64,000 nucleotides of DNA from positions 744,001-808,000 of the forward strand of contig JAUIJL010000001.1 of assembly GCA_030431255.1 (NCBI GenBank). The letters run 5' to 3'. The translations under genes were made by a program, and so were the position numbers. This document shows, in pieces, positions 24,990 to 33,196 of this stretch. This stretch comes from Thermoanaerobaculia bacterium. Lineage in GTDB: Bacteria > Acidobacteriota > Thermoanaerobaculia > Multivoradales > J023. Below the pieces are notes generated by a model. The model saw only the letters and a program-made list of their open reading frames with translations, did no database searches and was not told the DNA's origin. Each line of letters opens with the position of its first letter. The first letter of the stretch is position 1.

Positions 24990-25763
24990 ATGTTGGCGAT
25001 AAGAGCAATCCTCGTAGACGACGAGCCCCTTGCACGCGAGAAAGTTAGAACTTTTTTGGAAGACGAGCTCGACATCGAGGTGATCGCCGAATGTCGCGAC
25101 GGTCGCGAGGCGGTGGAGAAGATTGACAGCGAGAAGCCCGATCTCGTTTTTCTCGATGTCCAGATGCCCGAGATGGACGGTTTCGAGGTGCTGGAAAATC
25201 TCGAAGAAGAGGCCATGCCCACCGTGGTGTTCACCACGGCTTTCGACCAATACGCCCTCAAGGCTTTCGATGTCCACGCGGTGGACTATCTGCTCAAGCC
25301 GTTCGACCGAGAGCGGTTCAGAGAAGCGGTAGATCGAGCTCGGCAATCGATTCAACGCCGGCAAGGCGGCGATGTGCGCGAGCAATTGATGGCCTTGCTC
25401 AAGGATGTGGGCAAAGAGCGTTCGACCTATCCGGAGCGTCTGGTGATCAAGTCCTCCGGACGTGTGGTGTTCCTGAAGGCCGAGGAGATCGATTGGGTGG
25501 ACGCAGCCGGCAATTACGTCCGACTCCACGCCGGCAAAGAAAGCCACATGTTGCGGGAAACCATGGGGCGCCTCGAGGAACGGCTCGACCCGGAGCTTTT
25601 CATCCGTATCCACCGTTCCACGATCGTCAATGTGGAGCGCATCAAGGAGCTCCAGCAACAATTCCATGGCGACTATTTGGTGGTGTTGCACAACGGCCAA
25701 CGGTTGACCCTGAGCCGTAGCTACCGAGACAAAATCCAGAGCCTTCTGGATCGTTCCATCTGA
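24990..25763 (+). CDS. LytTR-type response regulator (LytR/AlgR family)
   Basis: A 257-residue regulator. The N-terminal receiver (about 1-120) has ILVDDEPLAREK, the phospho-Asp in LVFLDVQMPEMDGFEV and the Lys in HAVDYLLKPFDRERF. The C-terminal LytTR domain (about 150-255) has VFLKAEEIDWVDAAGNYVRLHAG and FIRIHRSTIVNVERIKEL. Only 14 nt separate it from the IPP isomerase gene, so it probably heads the mevalonate operon transcript. No partner kinase of the LytS type is next to it; the nearby kinase has its own OmpR-type partner. The upstream region carries a candidate LytTR direct repeat. Confidence 0.93.
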   Translation: MLAIRAILVDDEPLAREKVRTFLEDELDIEVIAECRDGREAVEKIDSEKPDLVFLDVQMPEMDGFEVLENLEEEAMPTVVFTTAFDQYALKAFDVHAVDYLLKPFDRERFREAVDRARQSIQRRQGGDVREQLMALLKDVGKERSTYPERLVIKSSGRVVFLKAEEIDWVDAAGNYVRLHAGKESHMLRETMGRLEERLDPELFIRIHRSTIVNVERIKELQQQFHGDYLVVLHNGQRLTLSRSYRDKIQSLLDRSI

Positions 25764-25777
25764 AGATATTTGACGCG

Positions 25778-26836
25778 ATGACCATGACTCTCGAATCCTC
25801 GATGGACCTTCAGCGCGCGGCTGCCGATTCCGACGATCGCGACCGCAAGCTGGAGCATATCGAGCTGTCGATGGACCGCCGCATCCAATTGAACGGCGGC
25901 TATTTTTCCGGCCTGGCCTTGGAGCACGAGGCGCTGCCCGACCTGGACATGGCGGCGATCGATACCCGGGTGGAATTTCTCGGCAAGACCCTGAACGCGC
26001 CGCTCCTGGTGTCGTGCATGACCGGTGGCACCGGAGACGCGGTGCGGATCAACCGCAACCTGGCGGAGGCGGCGGAGCGGGCCGGAATCGCGTTGGGGGT
26101 CGGCTCCCAACGCAAGGCCATCGAGCGTCCTGAGACCGCTCTCAGCTTCGAGGTGAGGGACGCCGCTCCCACCGTGCCGGTGCTGGGAAACCTCGGAGCC
26201 GTACAGCTCAATTACGGATTCGGTCTCGAAGAATGCCGCAAGGCCGTGGAGATGATCGATGCCGACGCCTTGGCGTTGCACCTGAACCCGCTGCAAGAGG
26301 CTTTGCAACCCGAAGGCCAATGCAATTTCGCCGGTCTGGTGCCGAAGGTGGGATTCGTGGTGGAGAACCTGGAAGTGCCGGTGATCATCAAGGAAATCGG
26401 CTGCGGCTTGTCCGCGTCGACCGGACGGGATCTCTACCAGGTGGGCGCTAGATATTTCGATGCCGCCGGTTTGGGGGGAACCAGCTGGGCGCGCATCGAA
26501 GCGGCTCGGGCGGACGACGTTCCCCTGGGCGAGCTATTCGCCGATTGGGGAGTGCCGACGCCGGACTCTATCCGCCACTTGGCCGGCCTCGGCGACGACG
26601 TCTTCGTCATCGGATCCGGTGGCATCCGCAGCGGGGTCGACGCCGCCAAGGCGATCGCCCTGGGAGCCGGTTTGGTGGGTTTGGCCCAGCCCTTCCTCGC
26701 CGCCGCCTTGGAATCCGCGGACGCGGTGTACGACAAGATTCAAAAAACCATTCAAGAGCTTCGGATCGCTATGTTTTGCACGGCCAGCCCGAATGTCGCG
26801 GCCCTGCAAACGAAGCCTCTGATTCGACGCTTTTGA
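25778..26836 (+). CDS. fni: Isopentenyl-diphosphate delta-isomerase, type 2
   Basis: Interconverts IPP and DMAPP using FMN and NAD(P)H. The 352-residue product shows type 2 IDI signatures: LVSCMTGGTGDAVRINRNLA, ALGVGSQRKAIE, LHLNPLQEALQPEGQCNF (catalytic Gln and Mg-binding Glu region), VIIKEIGCGLS, FDAAGLGGTSWARIE and VIGSGGIRSGVDAAKAIALGA for FMN phosphate binding. It is the first enzyme gene of the cluster. Type 2 isomerase commonly accompanies mevalonate pathways in bacteria and archaea. HMG-CoA reductase follows after 35 nt. Confidence 0.95.
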   Translation: MTMTLESSMDLQRAAADSDDRDRKLEHIELSMDRRIQLNGGYFSGLALEHEALPDLDMAAIDTRVEFLGKTLNAPLLVSCMTGGTGDAVRINRNLAEAAERAGIALGVGSQRKAIERPETALSFEVRDAAPTVPVLGNLGAVQLNYGFGLEECRKAVEMIDADALALHLNPLQEALQPEGQCNFAGLVPKVGFVVENLEVPVIIKEIGCGLSASTGRDLYQVGARYFDAAGLGGTSWARIEAARADDVPLGELFADWGVPTPDSIRHLAGLGDDVFVIGSGGIRSGVDAAKAIALGAGLVGLAQPFLAAALESADAVYDKIQKTIQELRIAMFCTASPNVAALQTKPLIRRF

Positions 26837-26871
26837 TTCGACAAATTTGATACGCGGTATTTGACTTAAGC

Positions 26872-28233
26872 GTGTTTGACGACTCGGGATCCGATCGAAA
26901 CCCACGACTGGACGATCGGCCGCAAGATAGAGAACGGGAGAGTGTTTTGAGCCATCTACAAAGTGCAGCGGTTGCTGAGATCAACAATCCGGACGTGGAT
27001 GAGAAAGAGCGTTTGGTGGAGGATCTGGCCGAAGGCCGAGTCCGTTTCCACCAACTACCCGCGGAGCTGTCCGGCAGGGAGCAAGCGGAGCTGCGGCGCA
27101 AGGCCGTCGAGCGAAAAACCGGCGCTCGGCTGGACCATATGGGGCGGTACTCCCTAGACGCGGACAAAGCCGGGACCCAGAACTGCGAAAATATGATCGG
27201 TGTCGCTCAGATTCCCATGGGGGTGATCGGTCCTCTGCGGATCCGCGGCCTGCACGTGCTCGACGAAGAGCTGCTGGTGCCTCTGGCGACCAGCGAGGGC
27301 GCGCTGATCGCTTCCACCAATCGCGGTTGCCGAGCGCTTCGAGAAGCCGGCGGCGCCGTGGTCCGGGTCGAGAATGTCGGCATTACCCGTGCCCCGGTGT
27401 TCCGGACCTCGGGCATTGTGCAGACCACCGAGTTTCTCGAGTGGATTCAAGAGCACGAAGGCGAGATCCGCAATCGTCTCCAGGAAGATAGCCGATTCCT
27501 GCGCCTCATCGATATTCGCACCCAGGCCATGGGCACCACCGTCTATTTGCGTTTTCGCTTCGATTCCGGAGACGCCATGGGCATGAATATGGCCACTATC
27601 GCCTGTGATCGGGTGATCCAAGACTTCATCGAGCCACAGACCGGCGTGGAGTGCGTCTCCCTTTCCGGCAACTATTGCGTCGACAAAAAGCCGTCGTACG
27701 TCAACTTCCAAGAAGGCCGCGGTAAGAAAGTATTCGCCGAGGTTTCCCTGGACAAACACGTGCTGGAGAAGGTGTTGAAAACCAACGCCCGGGCGCTGGT
27801 CGAGGTGCAATACCGCAAGAACCTGCTCGGCTCCATCGCCGCGGGCTCCATGGGTTTCAATGCCCACTACGCCAACATTCTGGCGGCCTTTTTCCTGGCC
27901 ACCGGCCAAGACCCCGCCCAAGTGGGCGAAGCGGCCGTGGGCGTGACCTGCATTGAGCAGCGGGGACCGGAAGGGGTCGTGGCATCCGTCTACTTGCCCG
28001 ACGTGCCCCTGGCGGCCGTGGGCGGTGGCACCGGCTTGGCCACCCAACGGGAAGCCCTCGACATGCTCGGCGTGCAAGCCGATAGCGAGCGACCCGGCTA
28101 CGCGGTAATGCGCCTTGCTGAGATTCTGGGCGCTTCGGTGCTGGCCGGTGAGCTGTCGCTGATGGCGGCTTTGACCTCGCGAGATTTGGCGCGAGCCCAC
28201 GAGCGGCTCGGCCGCAGCGGTGCTCGCACCTGA
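26872..28233 (+). CDS. hmgA: Hydroxymethylglutaryl-CoA reductase (class I-like)
   Basis: Reduces HMG-CoA to mevalonate with NAD(P)H. The protein, 453 residues from the GTG at 26872, has ENMIGVAQIPMGVIGPL (catalytic Glu), LATSEGALIASTNRGCRAL, FRFDSGDAMGMNMATI (catalytic Asp), LSGNYCVDKKPSYVNF (catalytic Lys) and GSIAAGSMGFNAHYANILAA. The C-terminal catalytic His is likely in ARAHERLGR. These features fit the class I, archaeal/eukaryal-type enzyme rather than class II. A TTG at 26947 preceded by GGGAG is an alternative, better-supported start that removes 25 residues. HMG-CoA synthase is not in the window. Confidence 0.93.
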   Translation: MFDDSGSDRNPRLDDRPQDRERESVLSHLQSAAVAEINNPDVDEKERLVEDLAEGRVRFHQLPAELSGREQAELRRKAVERKTGARLDHMGRYSLDADKAGTQNCENMIGVAQIPMGVIGPLRIRGLHVLDEELLVPLATSEGALIASTNRGCRALREAGGAVVRVENVGITRAPVFRTSGIVQTTEFLEWIQEHEGEIRNRLQEDSRFLRLIDIRTQAMGTTVYLRFRFDSGDAMGMNMATIACDRVIQDFIEPQTGVECVSLSGNYCVDKKPSYVNFQEGRGKKVFAEVSLDKHVLEKVLKTNARALVEVQYRKNLLGSIAAGSMGFNAHYANILAAFFLATGQDPAQVGEAAVGVTCIEQRGPEGVVASVYLPDVPLAAVGGGTGLATQREALDMLGVQADSERPGYAVMRLAEILGASVLAGELSLMAALTSRDLARAHERLGRSGART

Positions 28234-28239
28234 ACGATC

Positions 28240-29415
28240 GTGCCTGCTTCGAACGGCTCTGAGGACGGGCCGCCCTCGTCTAGGGTGATCCGCGTCAGCG
28301 CCCCCGGCAAAGCCATCCTGATGGGGGAGCACGCCGCGGTCTACGGCCGACCGGCTTTGGTCGCGGCCATCGATCGCCGAATGCACCTTGAGTTGGAAGT
28401 CCTGGACAAGGCGGCCGACGGCCCATCCGTCGAGGGCTCGGAGCCGGGCCTCACCTTTTCTTTGCCCCAAGTCGTTGTCGAGGATACTTGGACCTGGCGG
28501 CGGGTGGTGGATTACGCCGAAGGCCGTCGCCAAGCCTGGCGGCGTTGGTCCGAAGATCCCGAGTCGTTCCCATTTCAGCGGGTGCTCGGCACTGATCCCG
28601 CGCATTTGGTGCGGGTTGCGGTCGGCGAAACCCTCTTGCACCTGGGCGAGCTGCCGCATCAGAGCGCTCGTCTGACGATGCATTCCGAGATCCCCCTGGG
28701 ATCCGGTTTCGGCAGCTCGGCCGCCGCGTCGTCGGTGGCGGTTCAAGCGGTGCTCGAAATGATGGGCGTTGGGGGTGACGGCGGGCCGGATAGAGACCTG
28801 GTGGGCCGTTTGGCCTTGGAGGCGGAGCGACGGCAGCACGGGGCGCCTTCGGGAGTCGACACCGCGACCGTGATCCACGGCGGTGCGTTGTGGGTTGAGA
28901 AGTTGGACGGCCGGCTTCTGACGATACCGGTCGAGCTGATGAACGCCGAGGTCATGGACCGGTTTCGGGTCTTCCACTCCGGGGCTCCGGACCAAGCAAC
29001 CGGCGAGGTGGTGGCGGCGGTGAGAGCTTTGCGGGATCGAGATCCGACGTCATTCGACGCCGCCCTCGATCAGGCGTCGACTTTGACCGTCCGCTTGCGC
29101 GAGTTGCTGGAAAAGCCGTGCAGCTCGGCGATGGGGCGAGCGCAATCCTTGGTCCGCAGCTTTGGAGCTTGGCTCGAATCCATCGGAGTGGTTCCCGACG
29201 AGATGACCCGTGTTTTTCGAGCGGTAGAGCGCGCGGGCGGGGCAGCCAAGGTCTCCGGCGCGGGAGCCCTCGAAGGGCCCGGTGCCGGCTCGGTGTTGAT
29301 TTTTCACCCCGAGCCGGAGAAGCTCGACAGACTTGCTGAATTAGAGAGCCTAGAGCGCCTCGACCTCAAGCTCGGAGCTCCCGGGCTGCGGGTTGAATCG
29401 CGCCTCAGACCATAA
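28240..29415 (+). CDS. mvk: Mevalonate kinase (GHMP family)
   Basis: Phosphorylates mevalonate to mevalonate 5-phosphate with ATP. The 391-residue product has the GHMP motifs: VSAPGKAILMGEHAAVYGRPALVAAI at the start, the ATP-binding PLGSGFGSSAAASSVA, GAPSGVDTATVIHGG, and the C-terminal KVSGAGALEGPGAGSVLIF. The Mg-binding Glu and catalytic Asp/Lys are in place by eye. The GTG at 28240 begins 6 nt after the HMG-CoA reductase stop and 11 nt separate its stop from the decarboxylase gene. The family also includes phosphomevalonate kinase, but GEHAAVYG and overall fit favour mevalonate kinase. Confidence 0.9.
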   Translation: MPASNGSEDGPPSSRVIRVSAPGKAILMGEHAAVYGRPALVAAIDRRMHLELEVLDKAADGPSVEGSEPGLTFSLPQVVVEDTWTWRRVVDYAEGRRQAWRRWSEDPESFPFQRVLGTDPAHLVRVAVGETLLHLGELPHQSARLTMHSEIPLGSGFGSSAAASSVAVQAVLEMMGVGGDGGPDRDLVGRLALEAERRQHGAPSGVDTATVIHGGALWVEKLDGRLLTIPVELMNAEVMDRFRVFHSGAPDQATGEVVAAVRALRDRDPTSFDAALDQASTLTVRLRELLEKPCSSAMGRAQSLVRSFGAWLESIGVVPDEMTRVFRAVERAGGAAKVSGAGALEGPGAGSVLIFHPEPEKLDRLAELESLERLDLKLGAPGLRVESRLRP

Positions 29416-29426
29416 GGATCGATCCA

Positions 29427-30455
29427 TTGTCCGAGAATCACGACTTGAAAAACAGCGAAGGCAGGCGATTGGCGACCGTGGTCTCACCGTCGAATATCGC
29501 CTTCATCAAATATTGGGGCGCCCGTGATTTGGATCATGTGGTGCCCGAGAACCCGTCCATCTCCATGACCCTGCGCACCTGCCACAGCCGATGCTCCGTG
29601 GAGCACCTGCCCGTGGGTGATACCCATGAGGTTCGCTGGCGTGAAGGCAGCGGTGGATTCAAGGTAGCGCCTCCGTCCTTCGCCGACCGGGTGGTCGCCC
29701 ACCTGGACCGCCTGCGGGATCATTTCGGCTGTGGTGGTGCGTTTCGAGTCGCGACGGAGAATAGCTTTCCGTCCGCTGCCGGTTTGGCCTCGTCGGCCTC
29801 GGGTTTTTCGGCCTTGACCCTGGCGGTGCTCGGGGCCTTGGGAGAAGACTCCGACGATGCCACGCGCTCTGAGCTGGCGCGGCGCAGCGGCTCGGGCTCG
29901 GCGTCGAGGTCCGTGCTCGGTGGCTACGTCCAATGGCCGGCCGAGCAAGGGAACTATGCCGAGCAATTGTGGGATCACGACCATTGGGATCTGCGCGACG
30001 TCATCGCGGTGGTGGAAAGTGGCCATAAGGAAGTCTCTTCCCTGGACGGGCACCGCCGAGCCCGCACCAGCCCCTATTTCGAAACCCGCTTGCGGGAGCT
30101 GCCGGGCCGATTGGAAGCCGTTCGCCGGGCCCTCTCCGAGCGGGATTTCAGTGCCCTGGGACCGGTGATCGAAGCGGAAGCCATCGATCTCCACTGCGTG
30201 GCCATGACCTCCGAGCCGGCCATCCACTATTGGAAACCCGCTACCCTGACCGTGCTCGAAGCGGTGCGCGGGCTGCGGCGGGACGGAGTCGAGGCGTGGA
30301 TCACCATGGACGCGGGCGCCAACGTGCACGTCATCTGTGAGCCCCACTCGGAAGCGGATGTGGTGGCACGGCTCCAGGGACTGAACGGAGTGCTCGAGAT
30401 CATCCGTGATGGGGTGGGTGCCGGGCCGTTTACGGAGTCCGAGCCACTCCTATGA
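29427..30455 (+). CDS. Phosphomevalonate or diphosphomevalonate decarboxylase
   Basis: A 342-residue GHMP-family ATP-dependent decarboxylase. Classical MDD motifs are seen as PSNIAFIKYWGARD (Lys28), SFPSAAGLASSASGFSALT, GSGSASRSVLGGYVQW (Arg161) and MDAGANVHV (catalytic Asp295), so the decarboxylase triad is intact. The second Lys of KYWGK in yeast MDD, which as I recall helps bind the diphosphate, is Ala32 here. With an isopentenyl phosphate kinase gene directly downstream and no phosphomevalonate kinase, the likely substrate is mevalonate 5-phosphate, giving isopentenyl phosphate. A classical diphosphate substrate remains possible. TTG start with AAGGA upstream. Confidence 0.9.
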   Translation: MSENHDLKNSEGRRLATVVSPSNIAFIKYWGARDLDHVVPENPSISMTLRTCHSRCSVEHLPVGDTHEVRWREGSGGFKVAPPSFADRVVAHLDRLRDHFGCGGAFRVATENSFPSAAGLASSASGFSALTLAVLGALGEDSDDATRSELARRSGSGSASRSVLGGYVQWPAEQGNYAEQLWDHDHWDLRDVIAVVESGHKEVSSLDGHRRARTSPYFETRLRELPGRLEAVRRALSERDFSALGPVIEAEAIDLHCVAMTSEPAIHYWKPATLTVLEAVRGLRRDGVEAWITMDAGANVHVICEPHSEADVVARLQGLNGVLEIIRDGVGAGPFTESEPLL

Positions 30456-30477
30456 GGGGAAAAGGAGGCCATCCACT

Positions 30478-31323
30478 GTGGAGCTGATCTTGGTCAAGTG
30501 GGGCGGTAGCCTGATCACCGACAAACGTCGGCCCGGACACGCTCGGCAGGAGGTGATCGATCGCCTGAGCCGAGAGCTGCGGGAGGGGCAGCTGGGGCTC
30601 TCCGGCGAGAGCACCAAGATTGTGCTCGGCCACGGCAGTGGCTCCTTCGGCCACGCCGCCGCCCATCGCGTGGGACTGACGGGTCGACCCGACCTCAGGG
30701 GCGATGCCGAAGGCCTTCAATCGGCCATGGAGGTGCGGGTAGAGGCTGCCCGGCTGCATGCCCTGGTCACCCAATCCCTGATCCAGGCCGGCAATCCGGC
30801 CTGGACCCTCAGCCCGTCCGCCACTTTAATCGCCAAAGCGGGCCGTCCCAACCGCGGGGATCTGACCCCATTTTTCGCCGCCTTGGGTCACGGTTTGTTG
30901 CCCGTAACCTATGGAGACGTGTTGGTGGATTCCAGCTTGGGGGCCTCGATCGCCTCCACGGAATCCTTGATGCGCTTCTTGGTGAGTCGGCTGAAGCGTC
31001 GGGGCGTGGTGATTCGAAGCTTGTTGTGGATGGGGGAGACTGCGGGCATCTACGACCGGGAGGGCAGAACCATTCCTCGCATCGGAAGGGGAAATTTGCG
31101 CCGGGCCCAAAAGATGATCGAAGCCCCCGCCGGGATCGACGTCACCGGTGGTATGCTTTTGAGGCTCCGGACGGCGTGGGAGCTGGCCCGTTTGGGGATC
31201 GATTCCTGGATTCTCGACGGCACCGTGCCGGGCCTTTTCACCGCTGCGTTGCGCGGTGAGCTGAAAGGTGAGACATTTCAAGGCAAACAGGTGCCCGGCA
31301 CACGGGTGATCGCTCATGGCTGA
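30478..31323 (+). CDS. ipk: Isopentenyl phosphate kinase
   Basis: Phosphorylates isopentenyl phosphate to IPP. The 281-residue product belongs to the amino-acid kinase superfamily and starts ELILVKWGGSLITDK, the IPK/fosfomycin-kinase type P-loop substitute. The motif LGHGSGSFGHAAAHRVG contains His59, which matches the phosphate-binding catalytic His of archaeal IPKs (about His60). Further family regions are PVTYGDVLVD and DVTGGMLLRL. AAAGGAGG 9 nt before the GTG at 30478 fixes the start; an upstream in-frame ATG would overlap the decarboxylase gene. Typical of archaea, plants and Chloroflexi, it marks the alternative mevalonate pathway when paired with a monophosphate decarboxylase. Confidence 0.88.
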   Translation: MELILVKWGGSLITDKRRPGHARQEVIDRLSRELREGQLGLSGESTKIVLGHGSGSFGHAAAHRVGLTGRPDLRGDAEGLQSAMEVRVEAARLHALVTQSLIQAGNPAWTLSPSATLIAKAGRPNRGDLTPFFAALGHGLLPVTYGDVLVDSSLGASIASTESLMRFLVSRLKRRGVVIRSLLWMGETAGIYDREGRTIPRIGRGNLRRAQKMIEAPAGIDVTGGMLLRLRTAWELARLGIDSWILDGTVPGLFTAALRGELKGETFQGKQVPGTRVIAHG

Positions 31324-31394
31324 GCCTGGAACCTTGCTCCTTTTCGACATCTTCAACACTTTCGCCGCAAGCAACCCCGGACATTCTCTGGCCC

Positions 31395-32327
31395 ATGGCT
31401 GATCTCGACGACCTGCTGACGAAAACCAGTCGGACCTTCGCGCTGTCCATACCCCTGCTGCCCGAGCCGACTCGGCGTCAGGTGACCCTCGGCTATTTGC
31501 TTTTCCGCATTGCCGACACGTTCGAAGACGCAGCTGAGTGGCCGAATGAGCAGAGAATTGAGGCGCTGAGCGCCTTTAGCAGCTTGCTGGAAGAAGACGC
31601 GGAAAACCCGATGATCTCCGAGCTGGCCCGCAAGTGGTCCAAGGAAACCCCCATCGACCACGACGGCTACCAAGAGCTGTTGGAAGAGATCCCGGCGGTG
31701 CTGCAGGCGTTTTTCGATCTCGAGCCGAGGGCACGAAGCCTGGTGCGCGACCATGTAACTCGCACCGCCAAGGGCATGATCGAATACGTGGAACGCACGG
31801 ACGAACAAGGTGAGCTGCAGCTCGAAGATATCGACGATCTCCGGGAATACTGCTACGTGGTGGCGGGCATCGTCGGCGAAATGCTGACCGAGCTGTTCAT
31901 TCTCGACCGCCCCGAGCTGGAGCCGGTGGCCGATGACTTGCGAATTCGTGCCCGGCGTTGTGGCGAGGCCCAACAGCTGGTGAATATTCTCAAGGATTCC
32001 GCCTTCGACGCGACCGAAGGCAGATCCTATTTGGCGGGCGCAAAGCGCTCGGAAGTCTTTGACCTGGCGCGAGCCGATCTGCGTACCGCGGCGGAGTACA
32101 TTCTGTTGCTCCAAGGCTCGGAGGCGGAGCGGGGGCTCGTGGCCTTCAACGCGCTGCCGGTGCTATTGGCCTTCGCCGCCCTCGATCGGGTGGAGACCGC
32201 CGGGCCGGGCTCCAAAGTGACCCGGGAGCAGCTGTACGAGATCATGGAGCGGCTGGAGCGGGACCTCGATGCGGGTCGGCCTGTAGTATCCTTGGACCAC
32301 GCTGCTAGTCCAGAATCCGTCTCGTGA
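31395..32327 (+). CDS. Squalene/phytoene synthase-family enzyme
   Basis: A 310-residue head-to-head prenyl transferase. The first Mg-binding motif is seen as LFRIADTFEDA (DxxxD form), the reductive-site region as YCYVVAGIVGEMLTELF and the second Asp-rich motif as QLVNILKDSAFDATEGRSYL. The opening TSRTFALSIPLLP is typical of the family. It may make squalene, presqualene diphosphate or phytoene; the YCYVVAGIVGEM stretch leans toward squalene synthase. Last recognisable isoprenoid gene of the + cluster, 71 nt after IPK. No hopene cyclase or carotene desaturase gene is in the window. Confidence 0.85.
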   Translation: MADLDDLLTKTSRTFALSIPLLPEPTRRQVTLGYLLFRIADTFEDAAEWPNEQRIEALSAFSSLLEEDAENPMISELARKWSKETPIDHDGYQELLEEIPAVLQAFFDLEPRARSLVRDHVTRTAKGMIEYVERTDEQGELQLEDIDDLREYCYVVAGIVGEMLTELFILDRPELEPVADDLRIRARRCGEAQQLVNILKDSAFDATEGRSYLAGAKRSEVFDLARADLRTAAEYILLLQGSEAERGLVAFNALPVLLAFAALDRVETAGPGSKVTREQLYEIMERLERDLDAGRPVVSLDHAASPESVS

Positions 32328-32397
32328 GGCGTGCCTTCCGCACCGGCGGCACGGACGCTTTCACGGAATCCGAGAGCTGTTCCGTTTGGGGGAATCC

Positions 32398-33132
32398 ATG
32401 AATCGTTCCGACCGTCCGACGATGACGTTCCTCGGCCATTCCACGATCCGCTGCGACCTGCCTTCCGGTGAGGTCATTCTGATCGAGCCTTGGGTCGACC
32501 AAAATCCCGCCTGTCCCGACGAGCTCAAGTCTTTCGAGCGCATCGACGCGATGTTGATCACCCACGGCCATCCCGACCACATGGCGGATGCCGTGGAGCT
32601 GGCCAAGCGCCATCGGCCGAAGGTGGTGATCGCCACCTACGAAATCTGTGCCTGGTTGACCTCGAAAGGGGTCGAAAATTGCTCGGGCATGAATCTCGGC
32701 GGCAGCCAGCAAATCCTCGACGGCGCCGCCACCGTAACCCAGGTCCAGGCGCTTCACACCTCGGCCATCTTCGATGGCGATGAGGTGATCAACGGCGGGG
32801 TGGCCACCGGTTTTATCGTGCGCTTGGCGAACGGATTTACCTTCTACCATGCCGGCGACACGGCGCTGTTCTCAGACATGCAGCTGTTGGCGGACCTCTA
32901 CCGTCCGGCCCTGGCCTTTTTGCCGATCGGTGACCACTTCACGATGAATCCCCATCAAGCGGCCATCGCTTGTCGTTTTCTCGAGGTGCGGGAGGTGGTG
33001 CCGATCCATTGGGGAACCTTTCCCGTGTTGACTGGCCAGCCGCAGCATCTTCAGGACGAGCTGGCCAGCTTGGGCGTCAACTGTCAGGTCAAGGCTCTCC
33101 AGCCCGGAGAGTCGATGACCCCGGACTCCTGA
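32398..33132 (+). CDS. UPF0173-type metallo-beta-lactamase-fold hydrolase
   Basis: A 244-residue soluble metal-dependent hydrolase. The metal motif is THGHPDHMAD, with further ligands at QALHTSAIF, the Asp of YHAGDTALFSDM and the final His of VVPIHWGTFPVL. FLGHSTIR at the start and LPIGDHFTMNPHQAAIA are hallmarks of the UPF0173/YtkL group. The ATG at 32398 is chosen because GGGGGA lies just upstream. Reaction unknown. It follows the squalene-synthase-like gene by 70 nt and may be co-transcribed. Confidence 0.88.
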   Translation: MNRSDRPTMTFLGHSTIRCDLPSGEVILIEPWVDQNPACPDELKSFERIDAMLITHGHPDHMADAVELAKRHRPKVVIATYEICAWLTSKGVENCSGMNLGGSQQILDGAATVTQVQALHTSAIFDGDEVINGGVATGFIVRLANGFTFYHAGDTALFSDMQLLADLYRPALAFLPIGDHFTMNPHQAAIACRFLEVREVVPIHWGTFPVLTGQPQHLQDELASLGVNCQVKALQPGESMTPDS

Positions 33133-33196
33133 CACCGAGCTCCTGACTTCGGACATCCGTGAACGAACCCTTGAATTCTTCATCGAGCGAGCCCTG

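Noticed and set aside
27154-28995. 613-codon open frame antisense to HMG-CoA reductase and mevalonate kinase
   Set aside because: It lies opposite two clear genes, has no recognisable motif, and is His/Gly/Arg-rich as expected of a GC-rich shadow frame.
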